Shown: positions 33,526 to 43,200 of the stretch, piece by piece
Numbering within the stretch: position 1 is the stretch's first letter
Layout of the letters: every line of letters begins with the position of its first letter
Assembly (NCBI RefSeq): GCF_000479335.1
Contig: NC_022584.1
Coordinates: 620,001 to 684,000, forward strand
From: Streptococcus ilei
GTDB taxonomy: Bacteria; Bacillota; Bacilli; Lactobacillales; Streptococcaceae
Length of the DNA: 64,000 nt
Direction of reading: 5' to 3'
Notes under the pieces: model-generated
Database searches by the model: none
What the model was told of the DNA's origin: nothing
Seen by the model: the letters and a program-made list of their open reading frames with translations, nothing else
Position numbers and translations under genes: made by a program

Positions 33526-34422
33526 ATGGATTATAAGCTTATTTCTACTTACTTAGATTATTGCAAAACTCATAAGCGTTTGAGTTCACACACGATTCGA
33601 GCTTATAAGAATGATCTTATGCAATTTTATAATTCAAACTATGATAATGTCGAATCCTATATCGAAGAGTTGACACAATCTAACATAAAAACGAATACAT
33701 TAAGAAGAAAAATTGCTTGTATAAAGGTGTTTTATAACTATCTAAAATACCAGCACATAATTGAAGAGAATCCCTTCAATCAATTACGCTTTCAATTTAG
33801 AACTGAACAAATATTGCCTAAAACGATTCCGTATGATATTCTGAAAAATATTTTTTCATATTTAGAGCAGAGAGTAGTTATATCTAAAACTGACTATCAA
33901 AAACAAAAAGCTGAAAGAAATCTACTAATTATTTCCCTATTACTTTCAACAGGTATCAGAATTTCTGAACTTTGTCACATTCATCTCAAAGATATTAATC
34001 TTTCCAATAAGACACTCCATATTATAGGAAAAGGTAAGAAAGAGCGTATCCTATTTTTAGGAGATCAAACAACCTTCAATTTATTAGAAACATATATAAA
34101 TAAAAACGGAAAGGAATCTAATGATTTCCTATTCCCAGGAAAACATTCGCCTAAACCATTGTCAGAGCAAAGTGTACGTTTAATTTTAAAGAGAATCGTT
34201 GAACAAAATAGCTTATCTAAAACTATTACACCACATATGTTTAGACATAGCTTTGCAACAATGCTTCTAGATAATGATGTAGATATTCGATATATTCAAC
34301 AAATTCTTGGACACAGTTCTATATCAATCACACAAATCTATACTCACGTATCTCATTCAAAACAAAAAGAAATACTTAGTTCTTTCAATCCTATGTCAGT
34401 GATTCATTCTGAAATCGAGTAA
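33526..34422 (+). CDS. XerC/D-like tyrosine recombinase
   Basis: 298 residues from the ATG at 33526 (AAAGGAGA seven bases upstream). N-terminal SAM-like core-binding domain (STYLDYCKTHKRLSSHTIRA) and catalytic domain with R in STGIRISELCH, K in IIGKGKKER, HMFRHSFAT, LGHSSISITQIYTH and the nucleophilic tyrosine in the last motif. It is not placed as an ICE integrase: it sits in mid-element, directly outside the 27-bp inverted repeat of the STAND/SHMT cassette. I infer a cassette invertase. A TATAAT at 33492-33497 is its likely -10. Followed by a terminator at 34679. Confidence 0.88.
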   Translation: MDYKLISTYLDYCKTHKRLSSHTIRAYKNDLMQFYNSNYDNVESYIEELTQSNIKTNTLRRKIACIKVFYNYLKYQHIIEENPFNQLRFQFRTEQILPKTIPYDILKNIFSYLEQRVVISKTDYQKQKAERNLLIISLLLSTGIRISELCHIHLKDINLSNKTLHIIGKGKKERILFLGDQTTFNLLETYINKNGKESNDFLFPGKHSPKPLSEQSVRLILKRIVEQNSLSKTITPHMFRHSFATMLLDNDVDIRYIQQILGHSSISITQIYTHVSHSKQKEILSSFNPMSVIHSEIE

Positions 34423-34678
34423 GAGACATTTCCGAAGGTTACAGTTTACTTCATCTTAAATTAATGTTTGTAGTTCGACTTTAGTTAATAGATTTTATAC
34501 TCAACAAAAGCAAAAAGCATGCAAAACTCCACTTTGAATCAGCATTTATACTATATTCCGTATTAAGAACTCCATAATTGTTTTTCTAAAATATAACTTT
34601 CAAGTATCCTTAAATATAATAAAAAGAGATGGGCAAAATCTCAATTCCTGAAGAAAATGGAGTAAATCTTCCCACAAG

Positions 34679-34726
34679 AAAACGCATAATTTCAAGTTTT
34701 TCAACACCTGAGACTATGCGTTTTTT
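34679..34726 (+). terminator. terminator-like hairpin after the tyrosine recombinase
   Basis: AAAACGCATA pairs with TATGCGTTTT, loop about 26 nt with further partial pairing, then a T run. The remainder of 34423-34800 contains no gene. Confidence 0.6.
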
Positions 34727-34800
34727 GGTTCTAAAAAAGTTTCGCCCACCTTAAACAACTAACAAAAGTTATAAGTAGACTATATTTTAAAACTCAAGAT

Positions 34801-35214
34801 CTAACAACCATTTCGATTAGTTAAATCTTTCAATCTTTCTTCTCCTGATTTAAGCATCTCTTTCTCAACTTGATTCCATTCGCCAAATAGTAAATCATGA
34901 AGAACGGTTGCTACTGAAGTTTTATCTTCTTCTGAATCGTATACATAACTTCTATCTCGTTGGTAAATTTGAATTCTTTCAAAGATAGCTAGTTTTTCCA
35001 ATTGTCTTGTATTATCAACTAGATAATTTACAATGAAATCATGATGTTCTTTTGGAGTTGCGCGTGCTTGATCTGGATTGATAGCGTACAGTTCTTCATA
35101 ACGGATAAGGGTGCTCAGATAGGACAGCTTAGGCTTTGTCGCAATCAAAGCTAATTGTACTTCATATCCCATACTTTTCAAGAGTTGTGCTGTTTCCTTT
35201 GGAACGTCAACGCC
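34801..35214 (-). pseudogene. pezT: pezT zeta toxin, N-terminally truncated
   Basis: The frame encodes the C-terminal half of PezT: VDVPKETAQLL, MGYEVQLALIATKP, LSTLIRYEELYAINP, RATPKEHHDFIVNYLVDNTR and FGEWNQVEKEMLK follow pneumococcal PezT almost residue by residue. The N-terminal half with the Walker A (GGQSGAGKTT) and the antitoxin gene pezA are gone; sequence switches at about 35215-35220 directly into an ISL3-family remnant. An ATG at 35181 could start a 126-residue fragment, but without the kinase core it cannot be an active zeta toxin. Confidence 0.9.
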
Positions 35215-35220
35215 CTTTAA

Positions 35221-35416
35221 CTACCCTATTCTAACGCCAAATTGGAAGCGACTAATAATCTCATTAAACTCATCAAACGAAATGCCTTTGGTTTTCGAAA
35301 CTTTGAAAACTTCAAAAAACGGATTTTTATCGCTCTGAACATCAAAAAAGAAAGGACGAAATGTGTCCTTTCTAGATCTTAGCTTTTCTTCAACCCACTG
35401 CAGTTGACAAAGAGCC
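35221..35416 (+). mobile_element. ISL3-family insertion sequence remnant
   Basis: Plus-strand codons from 35221 give YSNAKLEATNNLIKLIKRNA then FGFRNFENFKKRIFIALNIK and stop at 35382, the C-terminus of ISL3-type (IS1167/IS1193-like) transposases. It is followed by a terminal inverted repeat whose minus strand reads GGCTCTTTGTCAACTGCAGT (35397-35416). Only the 3' end remains, fused to pezT. Confidence 0.85.
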
Positions 35417-35490
35417 ATAACATTTAGAAAAAAGAAATGCACCATTTTTGGTGCGTTACTTCTTGTTTTTCTAGCCTAAACTTTACTCCT

Positions 35491-35534
35491 AAAAAAGCCA
35501 CCTTAAAGAGTAATTCCTTTTTCGGTGGCTTTTT
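35491..35534 (-). terminator. terminator after the DUF3990-like gene pair
   Basis: AAAAAGCCACC and GGTGGCTTTTT arms, T run on both strands. Nine bases downstream of the minus-strand stop at 35541. Confidence 0.8.
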
Positions 35535-35540
35535 AAAATA

Positions 35541-35768
35541 CTATACATTAAAATACTCTTGTTTAATTTTTGTAAGCAGATTGTTAGCAACCGAAGTTAC
35601 ACCAACATGCATCAGTTCAGGATCAGAATAATCTAGATTACGAGCATAGCCTTCTGCAACAGTCTGAGCAATACGCTTATCCAATTTATAATTAGAGGCT
35701 TTTAATAGTGCTTGAAATAATTCTGAACTATATAGTTTAATATTATTTTCCAATGATACTACTGCCAT
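35541..35768 (-). CDS. small protein paired with DUF3990-like gene
   Basis: 75 residues, helical, with no family I can name (MAVVSLENNIKLYSSELFQA). It starts inside the last codons of the upstream gene (overlap 35759-35768) and is followed by a terminator, so the two form a tight two-gene operon, as toxin-antitoxin pairs do. In relatives, DUF3990 genes are accompanied by small partner genes. Which member neutralises which cannot be told from sequence. Confidence 0.6.
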   Translation of the reverse strand: MAVVSLENNIKLYSSELFQALLKASNYKLDKRIAQTVAEGYARNLDYSDPELMHVGVTSVANNLLTKIKQEYFNV

Positions 35769-36391
35769 TTTTGTAACTCCTCTCCTGTTTTTGATTGATA
35801 AACCTTCTCTATTTTCATTATATCACAAAAAGATTGGTTGTGGATGGATAATTGTTTAAAAGAATATGGTTTTCTAAACTCAGCAAGCATTTCTTCTTTT
35901 GTAATTTCATTCTGACGAAAACGAGCTAAAGCTTGGGTTGGATTGTCATCAGTCTGAACACCATAGATAAAATCAAAATGGTGTTGTAATTCATCTGGAT
36001 TTTCCCGATTTTGAACGACAAATTCAGCAAAATCTAAATCTGACTCTGACTTTTTATGTTTTGCAAAATAGTGACAATGATAGTCAGGGTTCTTAAAAAT
36101 TTCTATAAAATTTGAAATACGAAATTCTACTATAATTCCTACTTCTTCTTCTGAGTCAAAAATATTATTATTAGAGCTGCTTCGATTTAATACTTCAACT
36201 TGCTTGTTAATAAATTTTCTAGCTTGTTCAAAGTCAGGCGTGATATAGAAACCAGGACCAAAATCTAGCTCACTTCCTAAATTAAATTTAACATCTATAC
36301 CACTTTTTAAGGATTCTAAATGTCTCAATAATGTAGCATGAAACCACTGCGTCTGACCTAGTTGCTTTTCCTGCTTGGTAGTCAACTCCAA
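35759..36391 (-). CDS. DUF3990-like, possible ADP-ribosyltransferase-fold protein
   Basis: 210 residues. The N-terminus WFHATLLRHLESLKSGIDV then ELDFGPGFYITPDFEQARKF follows the DUF3990 pattern (Y/F-H-x-T/S ... D-F-G-x-G-F-Y-x-T), which I associate with the ADP-ribosyltransferase superfamily. A later FDFIYGVQTDD block also fits that family. The ATG at 36391 is preceded by an AT-rich promoter region. With its overlapping small partner it may be a toxin-antitoxin or element-stability module at the cargo/backbone boundary. Function inferred, not shown. Confidence 0.65.
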   Translation of the reverse strand: MELTTKQEKQLGQTQWFHATLLRHLESLKSGIDVKFNLGSELDFGPGFYITPDFEQARKFINKQVEVLNRSSSNNNIFDSEEEVGIIVEFRISNFIEIFKNPDYHCHYFAKHKKSESDLDFAEFVVQNRENPDELQHHFDFIYGVQTDDNPTQALARFRQNEITKEEMLAEFRKPYSFKQLSIHNQSFCDIMKIEKVYQSKTGEELQKWQ

Positions 36392-36472
36392 AATATTTAC
36401 TTCCTTCTCTAGTCTATACTAAAAGTATAACACAAGACTTTATTCAAGTAAAAGAAAATTGTATAAAACTAT

Positions 36473-36748
36473 TCACTTCCTTCCGTCTTTCCTAAATCTC
36501 TCTAAATTCTTTTCCAATTGTTCCATATGAAGTTGATTCTTAGCTTCCTTTAATGTGTCGTCCAATGTTTCTTCTCTGTAAGTTGCTTCTGTTTTTAGTT
36601 GTTCTGATTCTTGATCTGGAGTGAAAATGATATCTAGCAGTCGATCTATTTTTTCAAGATCTTGGACAGACATATCAGATAGTCTATGAATCAGCTTTTT
36701 AAATACATCACTATTGTCGTGATTTTTCTTAAAAAATGTTGTAAACAT
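36473..36748 (-). CDS. small conserved ICE protein (91 aa)
   Basis: Basic and acidic helices, C-terminal coiled-coil-like stretch (QLHMEQLEKNLERFRKDGRK). No known domain. It is the most distal member of the small-gene set downstream of the TOPRIM gene, about 40 bases after the next gene, and probably cotranscribed with it. Function unknown. Confidence 0.6.
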   Translation of the reverse strand: MFTTFFKKNHDNSDVFKKLIHRLSDMSVQDLEKIDRLLDIIFTPDQESEQLKTEATYREETLDDTLKEAKNQLHMEQLEKNLERFRKDGRK

Positions 36749-36785
36749 CTATAACCTCTCAAAAAAAGCAGCCTATCAGGACTGC

Positions 36786-37169
36786 TTAGTGTAATTCGGA
36801 AATCGCATCATAAATGGACTGCAATTTCTTATTGTCTTTATTCTTTGTATCAATCAACGTATGTAGCTCTTCAATTTTCTTTTGACTGCTTTGAATATCA
36901 CTGTTGTTATCCGCAATAAGTCTTTTAAGATGTTGCTGATAACTTGTAGTGATATCCGTCTCTTTTCCTGTTCTAACCTCTGTAACTTGGGGTTTAGAAC
37001 TAGAATTTGATTCCGTCACAGGCGCTTGTTTTCGCTTTTGAAAAGCTGCTTCATAATTTACTTCATTACCTCCTTGATGATTTCCAAATAAGGCCGCAAT
37101 TTTATCTGAATCCCCTTGATTTTCTGATTTACTTTCTAATGGTTGATTAAAATTCCAATCTTTTGTCAT
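36786..37169 (-). CDS. small ICE protein with C-terminal coiled coil (127 aa)
   Basis: A disordered, Q/S/E-rich N-terminal half precedes a coiled coil (DIQSSQKKIEELHTLIDTKN) in the last 50 residues. No recognised domain. Its ATG overlaps the stop of the upstream 77-residue gene (ATGA-type), indicating coupling. Function unknown. Confidence 0.6.
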   Translation of the reverse strand: MTKDWNFNQPLESKSENQGDSDKIAALFGNHQGGNEVNYEAAFQKRKQAPVTESNSSSKPQVTEVRTGKETDITTSYQQHLKRLIADNNSDIQSSQKKIEELHTLIDTKNKDNKKLQSIYDAISELH

Positions 37170-37399
37170 TCACTCATTTCATCCTTTCTAAATTCAGAAT
37201 CATCGAATTGTCTTTCTTTACCAAAGGCATGGTCAAGAGCTTCTTCAAAACTCATGTGACTAATGATTTGACGCCTTTTGAACGTCGCAAACATCGCTGT
37301 CTCCAGTTGCTCTCTGTAAGCAGCTAGTTTTTCTGTCTCTCTTGCTACCTTGCTTTCTTGCCTAGTGACCTTTTCTTCTAAGCGCTCGATTATGGTCAT
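37166..37399 (-). CDS. small coiled-coil ICE protein (77 aa)
   Basis: Begins MTIIERLEEKVTRQESKVAR, a heptad-rich coiled coil, then RRQIISHMSFEEALDHAFGK, an alpha-helical acidic end. Known as a conserved small protein in Tn5252-like elements; no function established. Overlaps the following gene by four bases. Confidence 0.6.
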   Translation of the reverse strand: MTIIERLEEKVTRQESKVARETEKLAAYREQLETAMFATFKRRQIISHMSFEEALDHAFGKERQFDDSEFRKDEMSE

Positions 37400-37449
37400 A
37401 TACGATCCTCCTTCATTCTAATATTAGCTAAAACATCTTGATTTTGTTA

Positions 37450-38535
37450 TCACAGTTCTAAACATTGAGATAATTGTCTTACTGGTGGATTTCCAAATGT
37501 CTCTTTTACAGTTTCAAGCTTAAATTGAAAATCTGATTTCTTTTCTCTAAGAATATCGTTCCAGTCTATTTTTTCTTTCCCAGATTCATTATTAGGTAAA
37601 TCCAGTAAAACAGGAAATCCTGATTGAGATAACTTATCAGAAAAATCTTTTCCTGCATCATCACAATCTACCGCAAGTGTCAATAAATCAGGATGATTAT
37701 CGAAATAGGTGGTGGTATCACGAATTGTATTGATCAAATGCAATAACTTTGAAGGTGTTACTGTATCTAAAAATTCCAACTTCTGATTTTCTTCAGCTAT
37801 TAGTCGTAAAGTTTGATAAGCAACAACAGACCTTTTTAATCCTTCCATAGATACCAAACGAACATCAGTTAGAGTTTGTTGATGAAGTTCGTAATAGCTC
37901 ATCAAGTCGATGAACGATTCACAAAAGACCAGTCTATTTGGTTTACCAATGTCAAAGGATATTCCAACATGTCCATGGCTTCCTTTTAGAATCGTTTTTA
38001 ACCTTTCTCTAGGAAGAGAGTGATTCTTATAAATTCCTTGTAAGCTTGCTGCCTGCAGCTTGTGACGATGATCATAGCTTTTAAAAACGATAACAGGTTC
38101 AACTGTTTCATTTGTTTTCCAACTAGCTTGGGCTATCAAACCTTGTTGAATCATCTTTTGTATGATTTCTTCTGAGATTCCTCTACATTCTGTTAAATAA
38201 TATCTAGCCAGACTGCAGTTAGAATCTTCTACTCTCTTTAAAGGATAATAAAATAGTCTCTCTCTTTTTTCTTGAACAGCTTCTTTTTGAAAAGGTTCTT
38301 CAGAAAGAAAGGCTAGAGCTTCTTTAAAGGAAATTCCCTGAACAAGTCGAACAAAATCAATGACATCACCTTGAATATCTCTTGAAAACCATTTAAAAGT
38401 ATTGGTAGTTGAAAAAATCCGAAATGAATCGTGTTCAGAATGCTCATAGACACTGGTCGAAACTTGTTTAAAGGAGATACCTAAACGACTTGCAACATCA
38501 AGAATTGAAATTTGCTTACATTCTTCTATTTCCAT
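37450..38535 (-). CDS. TOPRIM/DUF3991 primase-like protein
   Basis: 361 residues. The N-terminus has the DnaG-like fold elements (SFRIFSTTNTFKWFSRDIQG, GDVIDFVRLVQG) but no zinc-binding cysteines. The middle carries DUF3991-type YLTECRGISEEII, and the TOPRIM domain follows with FCESFIDLMSYY (catalytic glutamate near 211) and LAVDCDDAGKDF (acidic pair near 305). Proteins of this class accompany relaxases and transfer genes and may prime the incoming strand. It starts nine bases after the stop of the VirB8-like gene, so it is part of the same operon. Confidence 0.8.
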   Translation of the reverse strand: MEIEECKQISILDVASRLGISFKQVSTSVYEHSEHDSFRIFSTTNTFKWFSRDIQGDVIDFVRLVQGISFKEALAFLSEEPFQKEAVQEKRERLFYYPLKRVEDSNCSLARYYLTECRGISEEIIQKMIQQGLIAQASWKTNETVEPVIVFKSYDHRHKLQAASLQGIYKNHSLPRERLKTILKGSHGHVGISFDIGKPNRLVFCESFIDLMSYYELHQQTLTDVRLVSMEGLKRSVVAYQTLRLIAEENQKLEFLDTVTPSKLLHLINTIRDTTTYFDNHPDLLTLAVDCDDAGKDFSDKLSQSGFPVLLDLPNNESGKEKIDWNDILREKKSDFQFKLETVKETFGNPPVRQLSQCLEL

Positions 38536-38544
38536 GCAATATCA

Positions 38545-39186
38545 TCATTTTGTCGTAGTATTTGGCAGTGATGGTATTGATGATGATTCTTCTAAAGTTT
38601 TGGGAGTGGCCTTATCTAAATCATCTAATCCAGATTTCCAAACCTGTACTTGATTGACCAATAACTTACCAGGTAGTTTAGAATAGGACAATTTAACCGT
38701 TCTGGTTTCTGTCTGATTGGTCTTTGATTGGTTGGCATTCTTTAAATCCGATACATAGGTTACTTTATATGAGACCATGGCAATGGCTTGATTCGTAGTC
38801 TGATTGACAAAGATATCAGCTTTTTCAAAATGATAATCTAAAATATAATCCTTATACACTTGGTTCATGGCATCATTTTGACTTGACAATTCTTGAGAAT
38901 AAGCCGATTCAGTCATATAAGGTTGAATACGTGTATTATTTTCTCCGAGCTTTTCTTTCGTATAGTACTGCGTCAAAAATTCTTTTACAGTATCCGATGA
39001 CAAAATGCTGGCTTTATCTTCTGCTTGTTTATTCTCTACAAGTTTAGCTGCAGCCAATTCAATCTCTTTACGACTTTGTTTAGCAGTCGAGTGTTGACCA
39101 GCAGTATATCCCATCATGAGAATAAAGCTAGTTGCAGCCACTGCTCCAACACTAATTAAGGCTTTAGTTTTGACTTTATTTAACAT
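38545..39186 (-). CDS. VirB8/TcpC-like membrane-anchored transfer protein
   Basis: 213 residues with one N-terminal membrane helix (ALISVGAVAATSFILMMGYTAG, about 8-28; more than 20 hydrophobic residues broken by small ones) and an outside domain that starts with a coiled segment and continues with an NTF2-like pattern (VKEFLTQYYTKEKLGENN, SYKVTYVSDL). Size and topology suit the VirB8-like scaffold of Gram-positive type IV systems. It is the last gene on this strand before the large helicase block. Confidence 0.6.
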   Translation of the reverse strand: MLNKVKTKALISVGAVAATSFILMMGYTAGQHSTAKQSRKEIELAAAKLVENKQAEDKASILSSDTVKEFLTQYYTKEKLGENNTRIQPYMTESAYSQELSSQNDAMNQVYKDYILDYHFEKADIFVNQTTNQAIAMVSYKVTYVSDLKNANQSKTNQTETRTVKLSYSKLPGKLLVNQVQVWKSGLDDLDKATPKTLEESSSIPSLPNTTTK

Positions 39187-39345
39187 CTTAGACCTTCTTT
39201 CTATAAAAACTAGGTCAAGAATAACAAAAAGGACTTGTAAGTTTTATCACACCATAATAAAAGGTGATTCCTACATTTAAGAAGCAAAATCGTACAGTTC
39301 AGAGAAAAATATCAAAACTATCTGTCTTCAGCTTATAATGTAACT

Positions 39346-39543
39346 ATGAAAAATTTAAAAGAAGAAAATTTGAGAAGAGCTCTTTCTCATATTGAACGAC
39401 ATAAACAAGCCATAAATACAAGTAATAACAGTGAGGATAATGATTTTCATAAATTACTGCTCCAATTTAGCTATGAAGTATATGAAAGAATCAAGGCTAA
39501 TAAAAAACCTTATCCGAATTTAGATTCAGATAAAGTTTTTTAA
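39346..39543 (+). CDS. small plus-strand protein, possibly leaderless
   Basis: 65 residues (MKNLKEENLRRALSHIERHK at start), charged and helical. It is the only plus-strand gene in the backbone. TATAAT (39334-39339) lies only six bases before the ATG and no ribosome binding site is present, so transcription would begin at or next to the start codon. Function unknown. Confidence 0.5.
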   Translation: MKNLKEENLRRALSHIERHKQAINTSNNSEDNDFHKLLLQFSYEVYERIKANKKPYPNLDSDKVF

Positions 39544-39556
39544 CCATCTAACAAGT

Positions 39557-39853
39557 TTACATACTTTCCTTAGTTTTGGAGTTTATGAAACGCCAACTGA
39601 ATCCAAGAACCAACATCAGATTGATGAAAAGGTACACAGCCGTAAAACTAGTTAAACCATGTTGTCTGATATCATCAAAGTATAAAGTCGGTTCAGTAAA
39701 GAACAGATAAATTCCATAGACCTCCACGAAAATAAGAAAACTGATAAAACCAATAAGGAAAAGTCCACTGGCAATAAGAAAGAGTCTCCATAAAAGAATG
39801 AGAATTCCTCCTACTGCTAAAAAAATTACTGGGATAAGGAGTAAATCATTCAT
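39557..39853 (-). CDS. small membrane protein of the transfer region
   Basis: 98 residues from the ATG at 39853 (AAGGAG seven bases upstream). Three hydrophobic helices: LLLIPVIFLAVGGILILLW, LIGFISFLIFVEVYGIYLFF and the C-terminal FTAVYLFINLMLVLGFSW. Conserved small membrane protein in Tn5252-like ICEs; role unknown, probably linked to the transfer apparatus. It follows the 94-residue gene by 13 bases. Confidence 0.6.
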   Translation of the reverse strand: MNDLLLIPVIFLAVGGILILLWRLFLIASGLFLIGFISFLIFVEVYGIYLFFTEPTLYFDDIRQHGLTSFTAVYLFINLMLVLGFSWRFINSKTKESM

Positions 39854-39866
39854 GACTTTCTCCTTT

Positions 39867-40151
39867 CTAGTCAATCAATTGACGATAATGGGTGGCAAGA
39901 GAGGAATCAAACTCTTCTAATTTTTGAACTAAGTCCAAATATTCCTCTTTCTCATGTTCTTCAAAGTCCACACCTCGATGATTCTGAAGAGCGATTTCCA
40001 ATTGACTAGTGAGTTCTCGTTTAGAAAAACTGTAATCCCCCGTCACTTCCTCATAATGTTCCTTTAACTCCTTGTAGGTTTGGTATTCTTCAGGTGTTTG
40101 AAATCCCTGTACCAAGGCCTCTTCTAATTGATAATAGGTATCTTCCATCAT
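39867..40151 (-). CDS. small acidic ICE protein (94 aa)
   Basis: Begins MMEDTYYQLEEALVQGFQTP; almost entirely helical and acidic. No domain recognised. GAGG precedes the ATG pair. Lies 74 bases after the giant helicase gene on the same strand. Confidence 0.6.
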   Translation of the reverse strand: MMEDTYYQLEEALVQGFQTPEEYQTYKELKEHYEEVTGDYSFSKRELTSQLEIALQNHRGVDFEEHEKEEYLDLVQKLEEFDSSLATHYRQLID

Positions 40152-40225
40152 AATTATTACCTCGTTTCTTTCTATCTTTATTCTACCGCGCTTTTCTTTT
40201 CTTGTCCGCTATTTATATTTATTTT

Positions 40226-43200
40226 TTAATCTAATTCAAAAGAAAGTTGTTCTTCCTTTTCGTTTCCTTTTTCGTGGAATTGTCTTAAGGCCTGATCAAT
40301 AATATCTAAATCCGTATCTGTTTCAATCAATGGCGCGAGTACATCGTATTCGGCCTTTTTTGTTTGATAGTCCTCTTCCTTTGGAAAATTTTTCTCAATT
40401 TCTACCTTAGCAGTAGTCCATTTATCCTTTAATTCATCCAATAAGTTCTGAGTTTTCACTTGGTCATCTTTAATGTGGTCTATCGTATGTTGGAGTCTTT
40501 GAATTGTCCCCAAAGGAGAATACAAATCTAAACTGACAGAATACTGATTTTCTCCTACAATCTTAACAGAGAAAGTTTCAGGAAGAGGTTGATTTGTTGG
40601 AAGACTAAGCATTTTAATGTCAAATCCTCGATAACTTGCTAGGGTACGGAATTCTTTGCTGTCAGCTTGATTATGACGGATAAGACGGTGTAGGGATTCC
40701 CCTGCTTCAGCTCGTTGCTCAAAAACTTGCTTGCCTACTGTCATAGAAAATGCCTGGTCTTTCGACATTTCCGACTGTTGAATATCGCCTTCATACTTGC
40801 TTAATCGTTTCTCAAGAATGGGCATATTTTCTTCGCAGTAGGAGATTGTATGACGATAGTGATCCTTGCTGCGTTGAAAGGCTCGTCTCTGATTTTCTAA
40901 TAGGGTTAGATCATTCTCTAGTTCCATCTTATATTTGAGATAAGGATTACCTGTTGCTAGCGCCTTAAAATCAGAAGCTGTCATGGTCTGCTCATCAATG
41001 TCTTCCGCAGCACGAATCGGCTCCTTAGAAGTCATAATCTGCTTAATATAACGGAGTTTGTTCTCCTGAGTTGCCCATAGATAATTATCAAATGAACCTT
41101 TGGTAATATAGTGGTAAATATCCACTTCCTTGTTTTCATTTCCTTGTCGGATAATCCGTCCATTGCGTTGCTGAATGTCACTTGGTCTCCAAGGGACATC
41201 CAGATGGTGAACTGCTTTCATCTTGCTCTGAACATTTAAACCTGTTCCTCCTTTTTCAGTTGAGGCAAGGAGAATCCGCACCTCTCCTGCATTGACCTTT
41301 CGAGACAAACTGTTCTTCTTTTCATCACTATTGGCATCATGTACAAAGGCAATTTCTTTACTAGGGATTCCTCTATCAACTAATAATGCCTTAATCTCAG
41401 AATAAACATCAAAGCCATTGTCCTTTTTCTTAGGTGTGCCAATATCTGAAAAAATCATCTGAGTAGCCTTATTTTCCATTCCTTCTCGATAAATTCTCTC
41501 AACATTATCCACTACCTGAAGCAGTTTATGATTGTCTGCTAGACTATAACTAGAGTCCAATAAACGCATATCAATAGCTAATTTTCGTGCCTCACCCGTA
41601 ATTTTTAACATGTTATCCTGGCTTGGATCAACTGTTCCACATTTAACCGCATCTGATCTCATAACTAATTCTTCTAAATAGAGTTTCTGGTTTTCAGTTA
41701 ACTCACTCTCAATAGGTATAATACGAGCTTCTGGAACAGGTAAATCCAGCATATCTTGTGTTTGAATGTCGGCTGTTTCTTTATAGATTTTCATCAACTC
41801 AGGTAGATTGACAAACTTTTTAAATCGTTTCTTAGGCTGGTACTTATCCCCTGTAGGAGCTAATTCCATAGAGTTTTGAATTTCTCCAAAAGCACCTACC
41901 CAAGAGTCAAAATAATCAACTTGATAGCGTTTTAAGATATCCGGTTGAATGTAGTTCATCATAGTATACAGCTCACTAATTGAATTTGAAACAGGTGTTC
42001 CTGTCGCAAAGACAATATTTTTAAAATCATGTTCTTCCTGAATCTGTCGAACCTTCATTTCCATATCCACATTCTTCTTAGAGGTTGTATTGGTAATCCC
42101 TGCTACATTTCCAAGTCCAGTAATTGGACGTATATTTTTAAAGTGATGTGCTTCATCCACAAAGAGAAAATCAATTCCTAAGTTCTCAAAATCAATAAAA
42201 CTATCACGATTAAAGCGTTGGAGTTCTTCCAATTGTCTCTCAAGACCACTTATTGATTGCTCTGCTTCTTTAACGGTGTACTTATTTTCAGAATGTGTTT
42301 TAATCTCTCGTAGTTCATTGAGTTTATCCTCGATATAATTCATCTGTCTTTCCTTACTGACAGGTATTTTTTCAAATTGAGAATCCCCAATGACAATGGC
42401 ATCGTAATCTCCTGTAATAATACGAGAAACAAATTGTTTTCTTCTCGCCTTCACAAAATCTTTCTTAGTGGTCACAAAGACTTTTTTAGTAGGGAAAAAT
42501 TTCATGATTTCTTGGCCAAATTGAGCAGACAAACTAGAGGGCACTACATACAAGGGCTTATGAACCATCCCCAACTCCTTTAATTTAAATCCAGCACCAA
42601 GCATGGTCAAGGTCTTTCCTGAACCTACCTCATGAGCTAATAAGGCTCTTTTTTCTTCTACGATTCTCTGAATGGCATTCTCTTGGTGAGGACGAAGACT
42701 GATGTTTTGTGCCAAGCCATCAATGACTAGATGGCTACCGTCATACTCTCGACTAACCGTTCGATTATAAAGACGATTATAGCTTTCCTCAATGACTTGT
42801 TGGACTTCTGGATACCGTGATACAAATTCTTGAAAGAGCTCTTGTAAATGCTGCTCTTTTGCTCTTAGAACAGAGGTTTTTTCCAAATCTGTGATGGTCT
42901 TTTTCTTTTCTCCTTCCGTAACAGTCATAGTAATCGTCGGTTGGTTTGAATTTAGTAAATTCTCAAAAATCTTTCTTCCTGTATCATAACGTGACCCACT
43001 GACTCCAAGACTACTATCTTTGGCACTTGGATAGCGATAAGCAAATGATGTCCTTAAATGAACCTGCCCATCGACAGGATTCACTTCAATGACTTGTTCA
43101 ACATCTGACGAAGACAATTCAAATTCACGATTGGTAAAACATTCAAAGGCAAATTTACCATAAACGGATTGAGGAATCCAACGTGACCCTATTTTGAACT

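Noticed and set aside
33526..34422. Tyrosine recombinase as the ICE integrase
   Set aside because: It lies in the middle of the element, away from both attachment sites; a serine recombinase occupies the attachment end.
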